Below are positions 7,588 to 14,620 of a stretch of 14,620 nt of DNA, in pieces (the first letter of the stretch is position 1; each line of letters begins with the position of its first letter). The DNA lies in NCBI GenBank assembly GCA_023663205.1, contig JAMPHX010000026.1, positions 1 through 14,620 of the forward strand, in the 5' to 3' direction. The notes under the pieces were generated by a model that saw only the letters and a list, made by a program, of their open reading frames with translations, was not told the DNA's origin and did not search any database. This stretch comes from Corallococcus sp. Its GTDB lineage: Bacteria; Bacillota; Clostridia; Christensenellales; CAG-314. Both the position numbers and the translations under genes were made by a program.

Positions 7588-8841
7588 TTAATCAAAACGG
7601 TAACACAACCGTTTCGACAAAAGATTCATTGTTACTCCGACGGCAAGCACGTCTGCGCTTCCGCCGATACTGACGTTGTTTTTGATACATTCTTCATTCA
7701 GAAAACGTACCGCATTGTCGTCGTATACGTCTACCGAAGATATTTTGTTTTTAAATTGCAGATACTTTTCCATACTGCCGCACCGTTTGAGAAGCACCGT
7801 ATCGTCTATTGCTCCTACGGTTTCCGTCAAAGCGGACAATAGACTTTTGTCGTCCGATATATCTGCCGATTGAGCAATCTTCTTCACTTGGCAAAAACCT
7901 CTTTGCGCGTGTCCCCTTGCGCCCGCAAACTTCCACTTGTTGTAGGCGTATTTGCCGAAGGTTTCGTTTCCCCCGTCAAACTCGCGCAGTATGCCGCCGC
8001 ACATTTGCGATACCTTGCGGAATATTCCGTCAAAGTCGCCGTCGGTCTTTGCAACTGCTCCCGCCGCCGCCAAACATATGCTCTCCGCAAAAATAAGTCC
8101 TTTGTAAGCGTTTACTCCGCCCGTTGCTTCAAACATCGCCCTTTCCGCCCGCAAGCCCGTCTGTCTGACAAGGGCAAGCAAGTTATCGTCGCTACCGCTG
8201 TCAAGCCCTACAAAAAACGATTGCGTTAGATACGGAATTACAGCCTCCTGCGCTTTGCGCATCAAGTTGTAATCGAGGTCAGTATGACTGCCGTTTGAAG
8301 TAGGCGTTACCAATCCGAATTTGTTTTCCAAGTTGAGTTCCGCAAGCATTCCGCCCTTTACGGCGTCGGCTATGCATTCCGCAAAATACTTGCGCACGGC
8401 GTTCTTTAAACAGTCAAGCAATTGTTCCTGCGAATGGCTTTTGAGCCTTCCGCACACAAATGCCGGCTTGTCGCACAAATAGCATTTGCGCATATATCCG
8501 CGTGTTTGGCTTTGCAAACCGTTTTCGTAAACGTCTATATCCGCAAAGCGTCCAAGCGGATGCGTTTCTTCCGTATCGACAGCCCACTGCTTCAAACCGC
8601 TCTGCGGGGTCACACATACGGCGCACATTCCGTCCGCGCCGAACAGCATTTGCGGAATAACGCCTGTTTTTTCCGCAACCGCCGAAGCAAAATGCCTTAC
8701 AATCAAGCAGGCTTCCGCAATGTTTTTGTCAGCGCCTACAATGTTGGCTTTTACTGCAATTACGTTGCCTTTTTTACAAAGACGTTCAATATGCTGCTTT
8801 CGGTGCTCCCTTGCGGCAAGTATATCTTCAACTTTCGGCAT
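7588..8841 (-). CDS. citXG: Fused CitX-CitG: prosthetic-group transferase and triphosphoribosyl-dephospho-CoA synthase
   Basis: One 417-residue chain appears to hold both enzymes that make and install the lyase prosthetic group. Residues about 1-150 look like CitX (apo-citrate lyase phosphoribosyl-dephospho-CoA transferase): GRFADIDVY (97-105) and RKCYLCDKPAFVCGR with a following SHS (118-137). Residues about 155-417 look like CitG (2'-(5''-triphosphoribosyl)-3'-dephospho-CoA synthase): GLVTPTSNGSHTDLDY (176-191), ERAMFEATGGVN (233-244), GARGHAQRGF (307-316) and GGSADVLAV (393-401). CitX-CitG fusions are known in other bacteria. One oddity is NAYKG at 244-248, where CitG usually has NTHKG. 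Upstream of the ATG at 8841 there is no strong ribosome site; the 14-base overlap with citC suggests coupling. The gamma-glutamyltransferase gene begins 21 bases after the stop. Confidence 0.88.
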   Translation of the reverse strand: MPKVEDILAAREHRKQHIERLCKKGNVIAVKANIVGADKNIAEACLIVRHFASAVAEKTGVIPQMLFGADGMCAVCVTPQSGLKQWAVDTEETHPLGRFADIDVYENGLQSQTRGYMRKCYLCDKPAFVCGRLKSHSQEQLLDCLKNAVRKYFAECIADAVKGGMLAELNLENKFGLVTPTSNGSHTDLDYNLMRKAQEAVIPYLTQSFFVGLDSGSDDNLLALVRQTGLRAERAMFEATGGVNAYKGLIFAESICLAAAGAVAKTDGDFDGIFRKVSQMCGGILREFDGGNETFGKYAYNKWKFAGARGHAQRGFCQVKKIAQSADISDDKSLLSALTETVGAIDDTVLLKRCGSMEKYLQFKNKISSVDVYDDNAVRFLNEECIKNNVSIGGSADVLAVGVTMNLLSKRLCYRFD

Positions 8842-9841
8842 TTTTGGCTGTTACCAATCCCATAAACACCGCTTTGTTTGTGTTGGGAACATATTTTGCC
8901 GCTTCGGCAATATTGCCGTCTTTTATCAGAGCGCGCACGTGTTTTGCCGAAACGTCTTTTCCCTGTTCCGCAAGACGCGGCATTTCTTCAACCTTGTCGC
9001 CCAGAACTTCCGACAATACTCTGTTGTACAACTTCATATAATCGGTTTTTTCACTGCCGACGTACCGCTTGTTTATATCCAGTTGCGGCATAAAATAATC
9101 GCGGAACAAAGTTGCATCGTACTTGGCGTACTGTTCCGTAGTTTCGTCGACGCTTTTGAGAAAATACCCCGGAAACGTAGCGCGGGATACTACATACTTG
9201 GTCGACGGCAGCACCAATGCGTTTTTGTACGGTTTCAAAGCCAAATACGCCATTGCGTATCTTTCCTTAAAATTAAAGTACGAACCTTCTTCCTCCAACA
9301 CGAACACAAGCAGATAGTTGTGTCGTACAAGAGCCTGTTCGCATAGGTGCAAATGTCCTACGGTAAACGGGTTGCCGTTCAGCACCACGCAAGCAATATC
9401 GTTTGCGTTGTCGGCTACGTCTATGCCCAAGTTGAAGTGTATTTGCATTTTTATTTTGTCAAGCGTTTTTGCAAGACTGCCGTCGCCGCCTTCCAAAGCG
9501 ACAAACTTTTCCGTCTGCAATATCGGCAAAAATCCCAAACTTACAAACACTTCTCTGTAATCGGGTTTTGTAAATACCTGATAGTAATACTCGCCCTTTT
9601 CGTGCAGACGCTTTATTATTTCACTGACAAGCGTTACCGCCATGTTTTCGCCTTGCAACGACTTGTCCACTGCAAGACACTTGATAACGTATCCTGCGGC
9701 GGAAACGGTACCTACTATCTTACCGTTTTCTTCCGTGTATATCGAAATATCGATATTCTGTTCGTATTCAAGCCCGAAACCCTTCAAAAAATCTGCGACT
9801 TTTTGCCGTTCCGACTTCAATACGACCTGTTTTATTGTCAA
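8828..9841 (-). CDS. citC: [Citrate lyase]-type ligase (acetate:ACP ligase), TTG start
   Basis: CitC activates the lyase by ATP-dependent acetylation of the prosthetic-group thiol on the gamma subunit. The 337-residue product has a GNAT-like N-terminal domain (about 1-125) and a nucleotidyltransferase domain carrying the HxGH-type motif NPFTVGHLHL (157-166) and VSAKHVR (297-303), which corresponds to the ISASxVR motif. The frame stays open upstream to 9934, but that extension overlaps citF in an Arg-rich shadow. The best start is TTG at 9841, giving MTIKQVVLK, with GAGAGG at 9850-9855 eight bases before it. Overall length is close to known CitC proteins. The 3' end overlaps citXG by 14 bases. 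C. tetanomorphum citramalate lyase is known to use the same kind of acetylation, so this gene fits either substrate. Confidence 0.92.
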   Translation of the reverse strand: MTIKQVVLKSERQKVADFLKGFGLEYEQNIDISIYTEENGKIVGTVSAAGYVIKCLAVDKSLQGENMAVTLVSEIIKRLHEKGEYYYQVFTKPDYREVFVSLGFLPILQTEKFVALEGGDGSLAKTLDKIKMQIHFNLGIDVADNANDIACVVLNGNPFTVGHLHLCEQALVRHNYLLVFVLEEEGSYFNFKERYAMAYLALKPYKNALVLPSTKYVVSRATFPGYFLKSVDETTEQYAKYDATLFRDYFMPQLDINKRYVGSEKTDYMKLYNRVLSEVLGDKVEEMPRLAEQGKDVSAKHVRALIKDGNIAEAAKYVPNTNKAVFMGLVTAKNAES

Positions 9842-9849
9842 TTCCGCTA

Positions 9850-9855
9850 CCTCTC
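9850..9855 (-). promoter_or_regulatory. Ribosome binding site deciding the citC TTG start
   Basis: GAGAGG, read on the minus strand, lies eight bases upstream of TTG at 9839-9841 in the citF-citC gap. The next in-frame start candidate upstream lies inside citF and gives a basic, non-homologous extension. No ATG occurs near the expected N-terminus, so the TTG is preferred. Confidence 0.7.
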
Positions 9856-9861
9856 GAAGTT

Positions 9862-11370
9862 TTACTTTGCCTTGTATATCGTGTCTATTACCGTTCCGTC
9901 GCGGTAAACGACAACGCCGACGGGTTCGTCGCAAGTTTCAATTTTGTCGGGACGCCCCGTAATTGCGTAAGCAGTTTCAAGCAATTCTTCTATTGTACAA
10001 ATAGGCAATTTGCTGTTTTTGACCTTTTCAAGCAAATCTTTTCGGCGAGGATTTATTGCTATACCGCGCTCGCACACCAACACGTCTACGTCCTCGCCGG
10101 GGGTGGTTACGGTAGTTACGCGTTCTTTTATTATCGGCATACGCGACTTAACCAAGTTGGTGGTAATAACCGTCACTTTTGCGCCGTGAGCGGTATCGCT
10201 GTGTCCGCCCGAACCGCCCATTATTTTGCCGTGGGAATCGGTGGTGACGTTTACGTTGAAATCGAGATCTATTTCCGTTGCGCCGAGTATTACGAAATCG
10301 AGTTTGTCTACCACATTGTCGTCAAAGGGATTGGCATAGCGCGAACCGCTCATTGCGTGGTGCGCGTCGTTTTTTTCGACGGACTGCACTGCTTTGAGGT
10401 CAAAGCACTGTACGTCGAATAACTCGTCAAACAACCCCTCTTCCAGCATATCGGTAAAGTATCCCGTAATTCCTCCCGAAGCGAAACTGCCTTTTATACC
10501 CTTTTCAAGCATACGTTCTTTGACGTACGCAGCAACGGCAAGGCTTGTGCCTCCCGCGCCTGTTTGCATTGAAAGACCTTCTTCTATCAGTCCCAATTCA
10601 TCGAGTAATTGCGCGGTATTGCGGGCGATTTTGAGCCCGACGGGGTCTTTGGTTATCTTTGTGGTTCCCGAAACTATACCGGCGGGGTCGCCTATTGCGT
10701 CCGTTTTGATTACATAATCTACGTATTTGCCGTCCAGTTGAGGTTTTACCGCCTTTTCTACAAGCGTATCGGTAACAAACACAACCTTGTTTGCGTACAT
10801 CAAATCGCTGACGGCGTAACCCAAACTTCCGCACGCGCTTTTGCCGCCCACTCCGCTGCCGTTGCCGTCCTTATCTACTACCGGCACTCCGAGGAACGCC
10901 ACGTCTATTTTGAGCGCGCCCGATTCAATAGCCATCGGTCTGCCGCCGTGAGTGTACATTACGCAATGTCCTTTCAGTTCGCCGCGGCTTATCGCATCGG
11001 CAACCGGTCCGTTGACGTAATCGGTGTACAGTTCCGTTACGTTTCCGTTTGCAAACAACTCTACAAGCGCTTTGTTGCTCGGAAAAACGGAACTGGGGGC
11101 AAGTTTTATATTTTTGAGATTGCGGCGTTTGATTTCGTCAAGTACCGTGTTGAGTACAAAGTCGCCGTTTCTCAGGTGGTGATGGAAGGACAAAGTCATT
11201 CCGTCGGTTATATGCAATTTGTCAAACGCCTCGGAGATATCTTTTAACAAAACAAAACCTTTGGACGTTTGTTTTTCTTTAACTAAAATTCTTTTTTTAT
11301 TTTCGTATGCGGACGAGTTTTCAAAAGGCTCGTACCCTTCGGGAACAAAACGGTCAAGTGCGTTTTTCAT
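9862..11370 (-). CDS. citF: Citrate/citramalate lyase alpha subunit (ACP transferase)
   Basis: The alpha subunit swaps the acetyl group on the carrier protein for the incoming substrate, forming citryl-ACP or citramalyl-ACP and releasing acetate. The product is 502 residues, typical for CitF, and of the CoA-transferase type. Recognisable segments are RFVPEGYEPF at the N-terminus, LSFHHHLRNGD (60-70), MYTHGGRP (138-145), GVPVVDKDGNGSG, SMQTGAGGTSLAVA (267-280), FASGGITG (296-303), GGSGGHSDTAHGAKV (385-399) and CERGIAINPRR (433-443). The ATG at 11370 shares one base with the citE stop (TAATG) and has AGGAGG a few bases upstream. citC follows after 20 bases. All three structural subunits are intact and in the usual D-E-F order. 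Confidence 0.95.
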   Translation of the reverse strand: MKNALDRFVPEGYEPFENSSAYENKKRILVKEKQTSKGFVLLKDISEAFDKLHITDGMTLSFHHHLRNGDFVLNTVLDEIKRRNLKNIKLAPSSVFPSNKALVELFANGNVTELYTDYVNGPVADAISRGELKGHCVMYTHGGRPMAIESGALKIDVAFLGVPVVDKDGNGSGVGGKSACGSLGYAVSDLMYANKVVFVTDTLVEKAVKPQLDGKYVDYVIKTDAIGDPAGIVSGTTKITKDPVGLKIARNTAQLLDELGLIEEGLSMQTGAGGTSLAVAAYVKERMLEKGIKGSFASGGITGYFTDMLEEGLFDELFDVQCFDLKAVQSVEKNDAHHAMSGSRYANPFDDNVVDKLDFVILGATEIDLDFNVNVTTDSHGKIMGGSGGHSDTAHGAKVTVITTNLVKSRMPIIKERVTTVTTPGEDVDVLVCERGIAINPRRKDLLEKVKNSKLPICTIEELLETAYAITGRPDKIETCDEPVGVVVYRDGTVIDTIYKAK

Positions 11371-12242
11371 TACCGTTCCTCCTCTATCAAATTGTACTTG
11401 CGCGCTTTAAGCAAAATTTTGCGCGCGCGTTCCATTACGGGTTTGTCCACCATTTTTCCGTCAAGACTGAACACACCCAACCCCTTTTCCGCAGCCTGTT
11501 TTGTTGCCGCTTCCACGCGAAGCGCCCACTCTATCGATTTGGCGGTAGGCACAAACACACGGTTTATTACCGGTACTTGATTGGGATGTATTGCCGCTTT
11601 GGCATTTAGCCCCAAATTGCAAGCAAAGTTACAATCGGCAGTCAAGCCTTCGCCGTCGTTTGTATCGGTAAACGGAGTATCTATTGCGTCGATTTTCTGC
11701 GCCGCGCAGGCATAAGCAAGTTTCATACGCGGATACAGTATTTCGTTGCCTTGTTTTGTACGGGCAACTTCGAGGTCGCTCGATAAGTCCTCCGCACCCA
11801 GCAAAACGCCGTTTACACGCGGTGCCTTGACGATTTCATCAATTTCCAGTACGGATACGGCAAGTTCTATTATCGGCAAAACGCCTATTTTCTTTGCGAG
11901 TTTTTTTCTTTTTTCGATTTTGAAAAGTTCTTCGTCAAGTTGCTTCAAGTAGCACATTTGCGCCTTTGGCAACATAACTGTATCTATTTTGTCGGATACA
12001 ACCGCTTCCAAATCTTCACGCCAATATTCGGTATCGAGTCCGTTGATACGAATGACTATTTCCATAGGCGGTTTTTTGTTCATTGACGATAAAAACTGCG
12101 AAACAAGCAGACGCGCCGCGTCCTTTTCGGTGACGCTTACGGCGTCTTCGAGGTCGTAAATTACCGCGTCGCTCTCAAACACGTCGGAGTTTTGCAGCAT
12201 TGCCGGATTATTTGCCGGCATAAACAACAAACTTCTTCTCAT
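11370..12242 (-). CDS. citE: Citrate/citramalate lyase beta subunit (acyl-ACP lyase)
   Basis: The lyase subunit cleaves the citryl-type thioester on the carrier protein. For citramalate the products would be pyruvate and acetyl-ACP; for citrate, oxaloacetate and acetyl-ACP. The 290-residue TIM-barrel protein of the HpcH/HpaI and CitE superfamily shows MRRSLLFMPANNPAM at the N-terminus, YDLEDAV (29-35), RING (65-68), LPKA (91-94), PIIE (123-126), GAEDLSSD (149-156) and NAKAAIHPNQ (213-222). Glu126 and Asp152 are the expected Mg-binding acidic residues. The start at 12242 is decided by GGAGG at 12250-12254, seven bases away; the in-frame ATG at 12248 is only one base from it. The start overlaps citD by four bases and the stop overlaps citF by one. 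Substrate choice cannot be read from the motifs; the context favours citramalate. Confidence 0.93.
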   Translation of the reverse strand: MRRSLLFMPANNPAMLQNSDVFESDAVIYDLEDAVSVTEKDAARLLVSQFLSSMNKKPPMEIVIRINGLDTEYWREDLEAVVSDKIDTVMLPKAQMCYLKQLDEELFKIEKRKKLAKKIGVLPIIELAVSVLEIDEIVKAPRVNGVLLGAEDLSSDLEVARTKQGNEILYPRMKLAYACAAQKIDAIDTPFTDTNDGEGLTADCNFACNLGLNAKAAIHPNQVPVINRVFVPTAKSIEWALRVEAATKQAAEKGLGVFSLDGKMVDKPVMERARKILLKARKYNLIEEER

Positions 12243-12496
12243 TTGCATTCCTCCATACGCTTGATAGCCGTAAGTAACCGCGCCTTTATCGTATAGTCAA
12301 GCGCGCCCTTATCTTCGCAGATAACTTCCAAATTGGATATGCCCGCCTCTTTCAGCGTATCGTAAATAACCTTTTCAATTTGCTTGTGGAAAAAATCGTA
12401 TACGATGCTTTTGACGGTCAAGGAAAGCGTATTGCTTTCCTTAACCGTAATCAAAGCGTCGTTTGATTCCAACGAGCCGGCAATTCCTCTTTTCAT
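12239..12496 (-). CDS. citD: Citrate/citramalate lyase gamma subunit (acyl carrier protein)
   Basis: This small ACP-like subunit carries the 2'-(5''-triphosphoribosyl)-3'-dephospho-CoA arm on which acyl groups are exchanged in citrate-lyase-type complexes. The product is 85 residues, within the usual range of about 85-100. GSLESND near the N-terminus corresponds to the conserved AGTLES(G/S)D motif, so Ser11 is the expected prosthetic-group attachment site. CEDKGALDYTIKARL near the C-terminus matches the family's VDDKGALD..LRARL. I chose ATG at 12496, with AGG eight bases upstream, over an in-frame GTG at 12505 whose codon overlaps that ribosome site. The stop overlaps the citE start by four bases (ATGA), so the two are probably translationally coupled. 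In this operon the likely complex is citramalate lyase. Confidence 0.93.
   Translation of the reverse strand: MKRGIAGSLESNDALITVKESNTLSLTVKSIVYDFFHKQIEKVIYDTLKEAGISNLEVICEDKGALDYTIKARLLTAIKRMEECK
12250..12254 (-). promoter_or_regulatory. Ribosome binding site deciding the citE start
   Basis: GGAGG, read on the minus strand within the end of citD, is seven bases from ATG 12242 but only one base from ATG 12248. It therefore selects the start that overlaps the citD stop and gives the family-typical MRRSLLF N-terminus. Confidence 0.85.
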
Positions 12497-12517
12497 CGAG
12501 AACACCTACCCAAACAA

Positions 12518-13774
12518 TTATTTTTTAGAGAAATATCTCTTATTGGCAGCCGCTATTACGCGGTTCATTTCGTTTTTGACAATCATGTAGCCTTCGTCAA
12601 CGCCCATACCGGGTTTGGCAAGACATTGCAAAGCGCGGCAGGCTATTGCTATATTGGTAGTAGTTTGCGCAGAAATGTTTGTTTCGTTGCAAGTACCGCC
12701 GCAGTAACTTCCCACGCCCTTTTCGTTGCAGTAAACAATTGCTTCCGCAACATTGTTTACGCCGCCGAGGTCGGGAGTTTTGATTTGCAAAACGTGCCCT
12801 GCGTGATTATCGGCAAAGTATTTGATATCTTCCAATGTGTTGCACCATTCGTCGGCAACGATTTCAAGTTTGGAACCTGCGGCAAGCAACTTTTCGGTAA
12901 GAATCTTTTCGTATTGCATGGTGCCTTCTCTGTCGCCTGTGTCGATAGGACCTTCTATGCGGATTCTGAACGGAGTCGCTTCCTTTTCGCATTGAAGCAG
13001 GTATTCAAACATTTTTTCCACGTCGTAATTAAATGCAAGACCTATTGTTCCGTACACGTCGATGTGGAACACGGGGCTGTAATCTTTGTTTGTGCGGTAT
13101 TTTAAAATACGGTCACGCAACCATCCGATGTATTTGAGCAGCAATTCGCCGTGTTCGCCGAGTTTTGTTCCTACGTGATTTATAAGCGCGTGAGGAAGAA
13201 CGTCTGCTTGCTTTATTATCATCTTGTCGGAGTTGTCGTATCTGTCATCGCCCGATTGAGTAAATACGGGGATGGGTTGGTATTCGCCCTTTTCGATGTT
13301 GTATTCCTCTCTGATAACTTCCGCCATTGTGATGCGTTTGCTGTTAGCCGTTGCATTCAACAAAGCCTGCGTAATACCGTAGCGGATTGCGGTGTGCAAT
13401 CTTTTGCCGTTGATAATCATTCTGTCGTATTTCTCGGCAAGAGGACGGAACTTTTCAACATCCTCTCCGATAAGTTGGGGAACTATTTCCTTTTCGATAA
13501 AGGGAATAAAATCGCTTGCAAGGAACAACGGGTCGCGTCCGCCCGCACCCGAATACTGCACTGCCGCGCAGTCGCCGTAGCCGATGGTTCCGTCTTCCAA
13601 TACAAGTTGTACGGAAATTGCTTCGCCTGCTTGTCTTATGCTTTGGAAGCCTTCCGTTACGGGTTTGCCGATGTACATAAATCCGTCGTGTCCCGCGCCC
13701 GCTTTAATAGCCTTTTGGTCATCGAAATAAAATCCGGTGTATGATTTTGTCAAAATTACGTCTACAATTTTCAC
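12518..13774 (-). CDS. mal: Methylaspartate ammonia-lyase
   Basis: It eliminates ammonia from 3-methylaspartate to give mesaconate, step two of the methylaspartate pathway of glutamate fermentation. The 418-residue product closely resembles the Clostridium tetanomorphum enzyme (413 residues as I recall it): TGFYFDDQ, AGAGHDGF, GDCAAVQYSGAGGRDPLF, GKRLHTAIRYGITQA, QSGDDRYDN and, near the end, KPGMGVDEG. This is an enolase-superfamily fold. The expected metal ligands are present as Asp239 (FHIDVYG), Glu274 (RIEGP) and Asp308 (VADEWCN). The catalytic Lys332 (QIKTPDLGG) and His195 (DVLPHALI) are also present, each one residue later than in the C. tetanomorphum numbering. The start is GTG at 13774, giving MKIVDV as in the family, with AAGAAGG nine bases upstream. 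It probably shares a transcript with glmE before it and citD 21 bases after it. Confidence 0.97.
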   Translation of the reverse strand: MKIVDVILTKSYTGFYFDDQKAIKAGAGHDGFMYIGKPVTEGFQSIRQAGEAISVQLVLEDGTIGYGDCAAVQYSGAGGRDPLFLASDFIPFIEKEIVPQLIGEDVEKFRPLAEKYDRMIINGKRLHTAIRYGITQALLNATANSKRITMAEVIREEYNIEKGEYQPIPVFTQSGDDRYDNSDKMIIKQADVLPHALINHVGTKLGEHGELLLKYIGWLRDRILKYRTNKDYSPVFHIDVYGTIGLAFNYDVEKMFEYLLQCEKEATPFRIRIEGPIDTGDREGTMQYEKILTEKLLAAGSKLEIVADEWCNTLEDIKYFADNHAGHVLQIKTPDLGGVNNVAEAIVYCNEKGVGSYCGGTCNETNISAQTTTNIAIACRALQCLAKPGMGVDEGYMIVKNEMNRVIAAANKRYFSKK

Positions 13775-13801
13775 CTTAGTTTACCTTCTTTTTATATTTT
13801 T

Positions 13802-14620
13802 TTAATCTTTGTAAACGGGGCGTCCTACAACGTGACCCGTGCTTACCGCGTAAATATCGTCTATCGTCAATTGGAAAGACACTTCTCTGCCTTCCGCTGC
13901 GGCGCGTTCGGCGATTTTCTTTTTGTGGAATTCCTTTATTTCGTCGGAGAATCCCAATTTTCCGAATTCCAAGATACGTATGCAACCGTCGTTATCGCGT
14001 GCGGGCATGATAAGTCCGGCGTTAAACTTTGACGGAGCAAACGGAACGTCGATAAGTCCCAATTCAAATGCCTTTACCGTGCCTACCGCAAGGTCGCCGT
14101 CGCCGACGTTCAAAATTGCATCCATAAGGCAATTTACTTCCTTTTCGATTTCGTTCATTTCGTCGGTCAGGGCTTGACATTCGGGGAATTTCTGTTCGCC
14201 CAGCAAACGCGTAACTATTTTGGATGCTTTGATACCGATTCCGTTGGCTTCCTTGGTGGGTATACCTATGGATTCGTGAGGCGTCTTGGTTATCATCTTG
14301 GTTGCGCCTGCAAGCGCGCCGACGGTGGAACTCATTGCAATAAGTCCCAATGCTTCGGCTTCGTCATAGGGAAATCCGCCCATCCATTGGTGGAATACGG
14401 TTGTTACTATTACGTCTTTGTAACCGAACTTTTTGAGGTATTCGTCGGTTTGTTTTTGAAGCGTGCGTACGGCAGCCACGTCTTGTATTACGTTTCCGCC
14501 CATTCCGTAGCCTACCGTGATGTTCTTTACGCCCTGTTCGGCGGCAAGCAACGCTTCGATTATGCCTATTGTGTTGGAAATCGAAGGGGGTACAAGCGTT
14601 CCCGTCAAGGGGCCGAACGG
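13802..14620 (-). CDS. glmE: Glutamate mutase epsilon subunit, C-terminal part (5' end cut by window edge)
   Basis: This is the large subunit of coenzyme-B12-dependent glutamate mutase (methylaspartate mutase), which rearranges L-glutamate to (2S,3S)-3-methylaspartate in the cytoplasm. The open frame continues to base 14620. The visible 272 residues match my recollection of the C-terminal half of clostridial GlmE: FGPLTGTLVPPS at the very start, then AEQGVKNITVGYG, VIQDVAA, TTVFHQWMGGFP, KTPHESIGIPTKEAN, DLAVGTVKAFELG and, near the end, FQLTIDDIYAV with a GRP-type C-terminus. The family is about 485 residues, so roughly 210 N-terminal residues lie outside the window. The internal TTG at 14608 is not a start, because the conserved sequence continues upstream of it. 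The partner genes glmS (B12-binding sigma subunit) and glmL are not here and would be expected upstream. Methylaspartate ammonia-lyase follows after 27 bases, giving two consecutive pathway steps. Confidence 0.95.
   Translation of the reverse strand, partial: PFGPLTGTLVPPSISNTIGIIEALLAAEQGVKNITVGYGMGGNVIQDVAAVRTLQKQTDEYLKKFGYKDVIVTTVFHQWMGGFPYDEAEALGLIAMSSTVGALAGATKMITKTPHESIGIPTKEANGIGIKASKIVTRLLGEQKFPECQALTDEMNEIEKEVNCLMDAILNVGDGDLAVGTVKAFELGLIDVPFAPSKFNAGLIMPARDNDGCIRILEFGKLGFSDEIKEFHKKKIAERAAAEGREVSFQLTIDDIYAVSTGHVVGRPVYKD

Larger units (their letters stand above)
1..14620 (-). other. Probable single glutamate-scavenging and fermentation operon (both ends outside window)
   Basis: Thirteen genes run in the same direction. 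In transcription order the junctions are: 27-base gap, 21-base gap, 4-base overlap, 1-base overlap, 20-base gap, 14-base overlap, 21-base gap, 2-base gap (or 4-base overlap), 9-base gap, 2-base gap, 14-base gap and 25-base gap. None is long enough for a convincing promoter plus leader, and I see no GC-rich hairpin followed by a T run in any gap. No stretch over 300 bases lacks a gene. I saw no tRNA, rRNA, CRISPR array, insertion sequence or riboswitch. That all these genes share one transcript is inferred from spacing. Function also supports it, because the products can be placed on one route from gamma-glutamyl compounds to acetate and pyruvate. Confidence 0.7.

Noticed and set aside
9842..9934. 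Upstream extension of citC overlapping the end of citF
   Set aside because: The added residues are mostly Arg and come from the citF coding region in another frame. A good ribosome site precedes the TTG at 9841, which gives the expected CitC N-terminus.
7588..12496. A dedicated citrate fermentation operon
   Set aside because: No citrate carrier, oxaloacetate decarboxylase or citrate-sensing two-component genes are visible. The neighbours are methylaspartate-pathway and gamma-glutamyl genes. Not excluded outright, since the enzyme family is shared.
13775..13801. Possible terminator or promoter in the A/T-rich glmE-mal gap
   Set aside because: Only 27 bases. On the coding strand it is A-rich, not a hairpin plus T run, and it mainly holds the ribosome site for mal.
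1..14620. Mobile elements, CRISPR arrays, tRNA or rRNA genes
   Set aside because: No transposase or integrase motifs, no inverted terminal repeats, no regularly spaced repeats and no RNA gene signatures were seen. Non-coding space is under 150 bases in total.

Overview
All genes in this 14.6 kb window lie on the minus strand and are packed head to tail. The largest intergenic gap is 27 bases, several genes overlap, and no internal promoter or terminator is visible. It reads as an internal piece of one long operon, transcribed from 14620 towards 1. Strong AGGAGG-type ribosome sites, lipoprotein-anchored exoenzymes, a Cys-rich tether and the methylaspartate route of glutamate fermentation all point to an anaerobic Firmicute (Clostridia-like, probably an uncultured host-associated lineage). 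That taxonomic placement is inference.

Layout in transcription order. (1) Glutamate fermentation: 3' part of glutamate mutase subunit E (13802-14620, cut by the window edge) and methylaspartate ammonia-lyase (12518-13774). (2) A complete citrate-lyase-type enzyme: gamma/ACP (citD), beta (citE), alpha (citF), the activating ligase (citC) and a fused prosthetic-group maker/transferase (citXG), 7588-12496. In this context it is most likely citramalate lyase, the last step of the methylaspartate pathway, rather than citrate lyase. (3) Two tandem, divergent, lipoprotein-anchored gamma-glutamyltransferases (3911-7566). (4) A DctM-like permease (2147-3901), a 54-residue two-helix membrane protein (1980-2144), an exported M14 (AstE/aspartoacylase-like) zinc hydrolase (436-1965) and the 5' part of a lipoprotein with a Cys-rich tether and a possible DUF6305 domain (1-410).

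Together the genes suggest a scavenging-to-fermentation route. Surface gamma-glutamyltransferases, and perhaps the M14 hydrolase, would free glutamate from gamma-glutamyl compounds or N-acyl/peptidyl glutamate. The permease would import a product. Glutamate mutase would make 3-methylaspartate, which methylaspartate ammonia-lyase converts to mesaconate. A mesaconase (not in the window) would hydrate that to citramalate, and the lyase would split it to acetate and pyruvate. The component-binding mutase subunit (glmS), its chaperone (glmL) and mesaconase are not here and would be expected beyond base 14620 or elsewhere. The pathway genes are familiar. The less described parts are the linkage of surface glutamate-releasing enzymes to the fermentation genes, the partnerless permease with its 54-residue neighbour, and the lipoprotein/M14 pair downstream.
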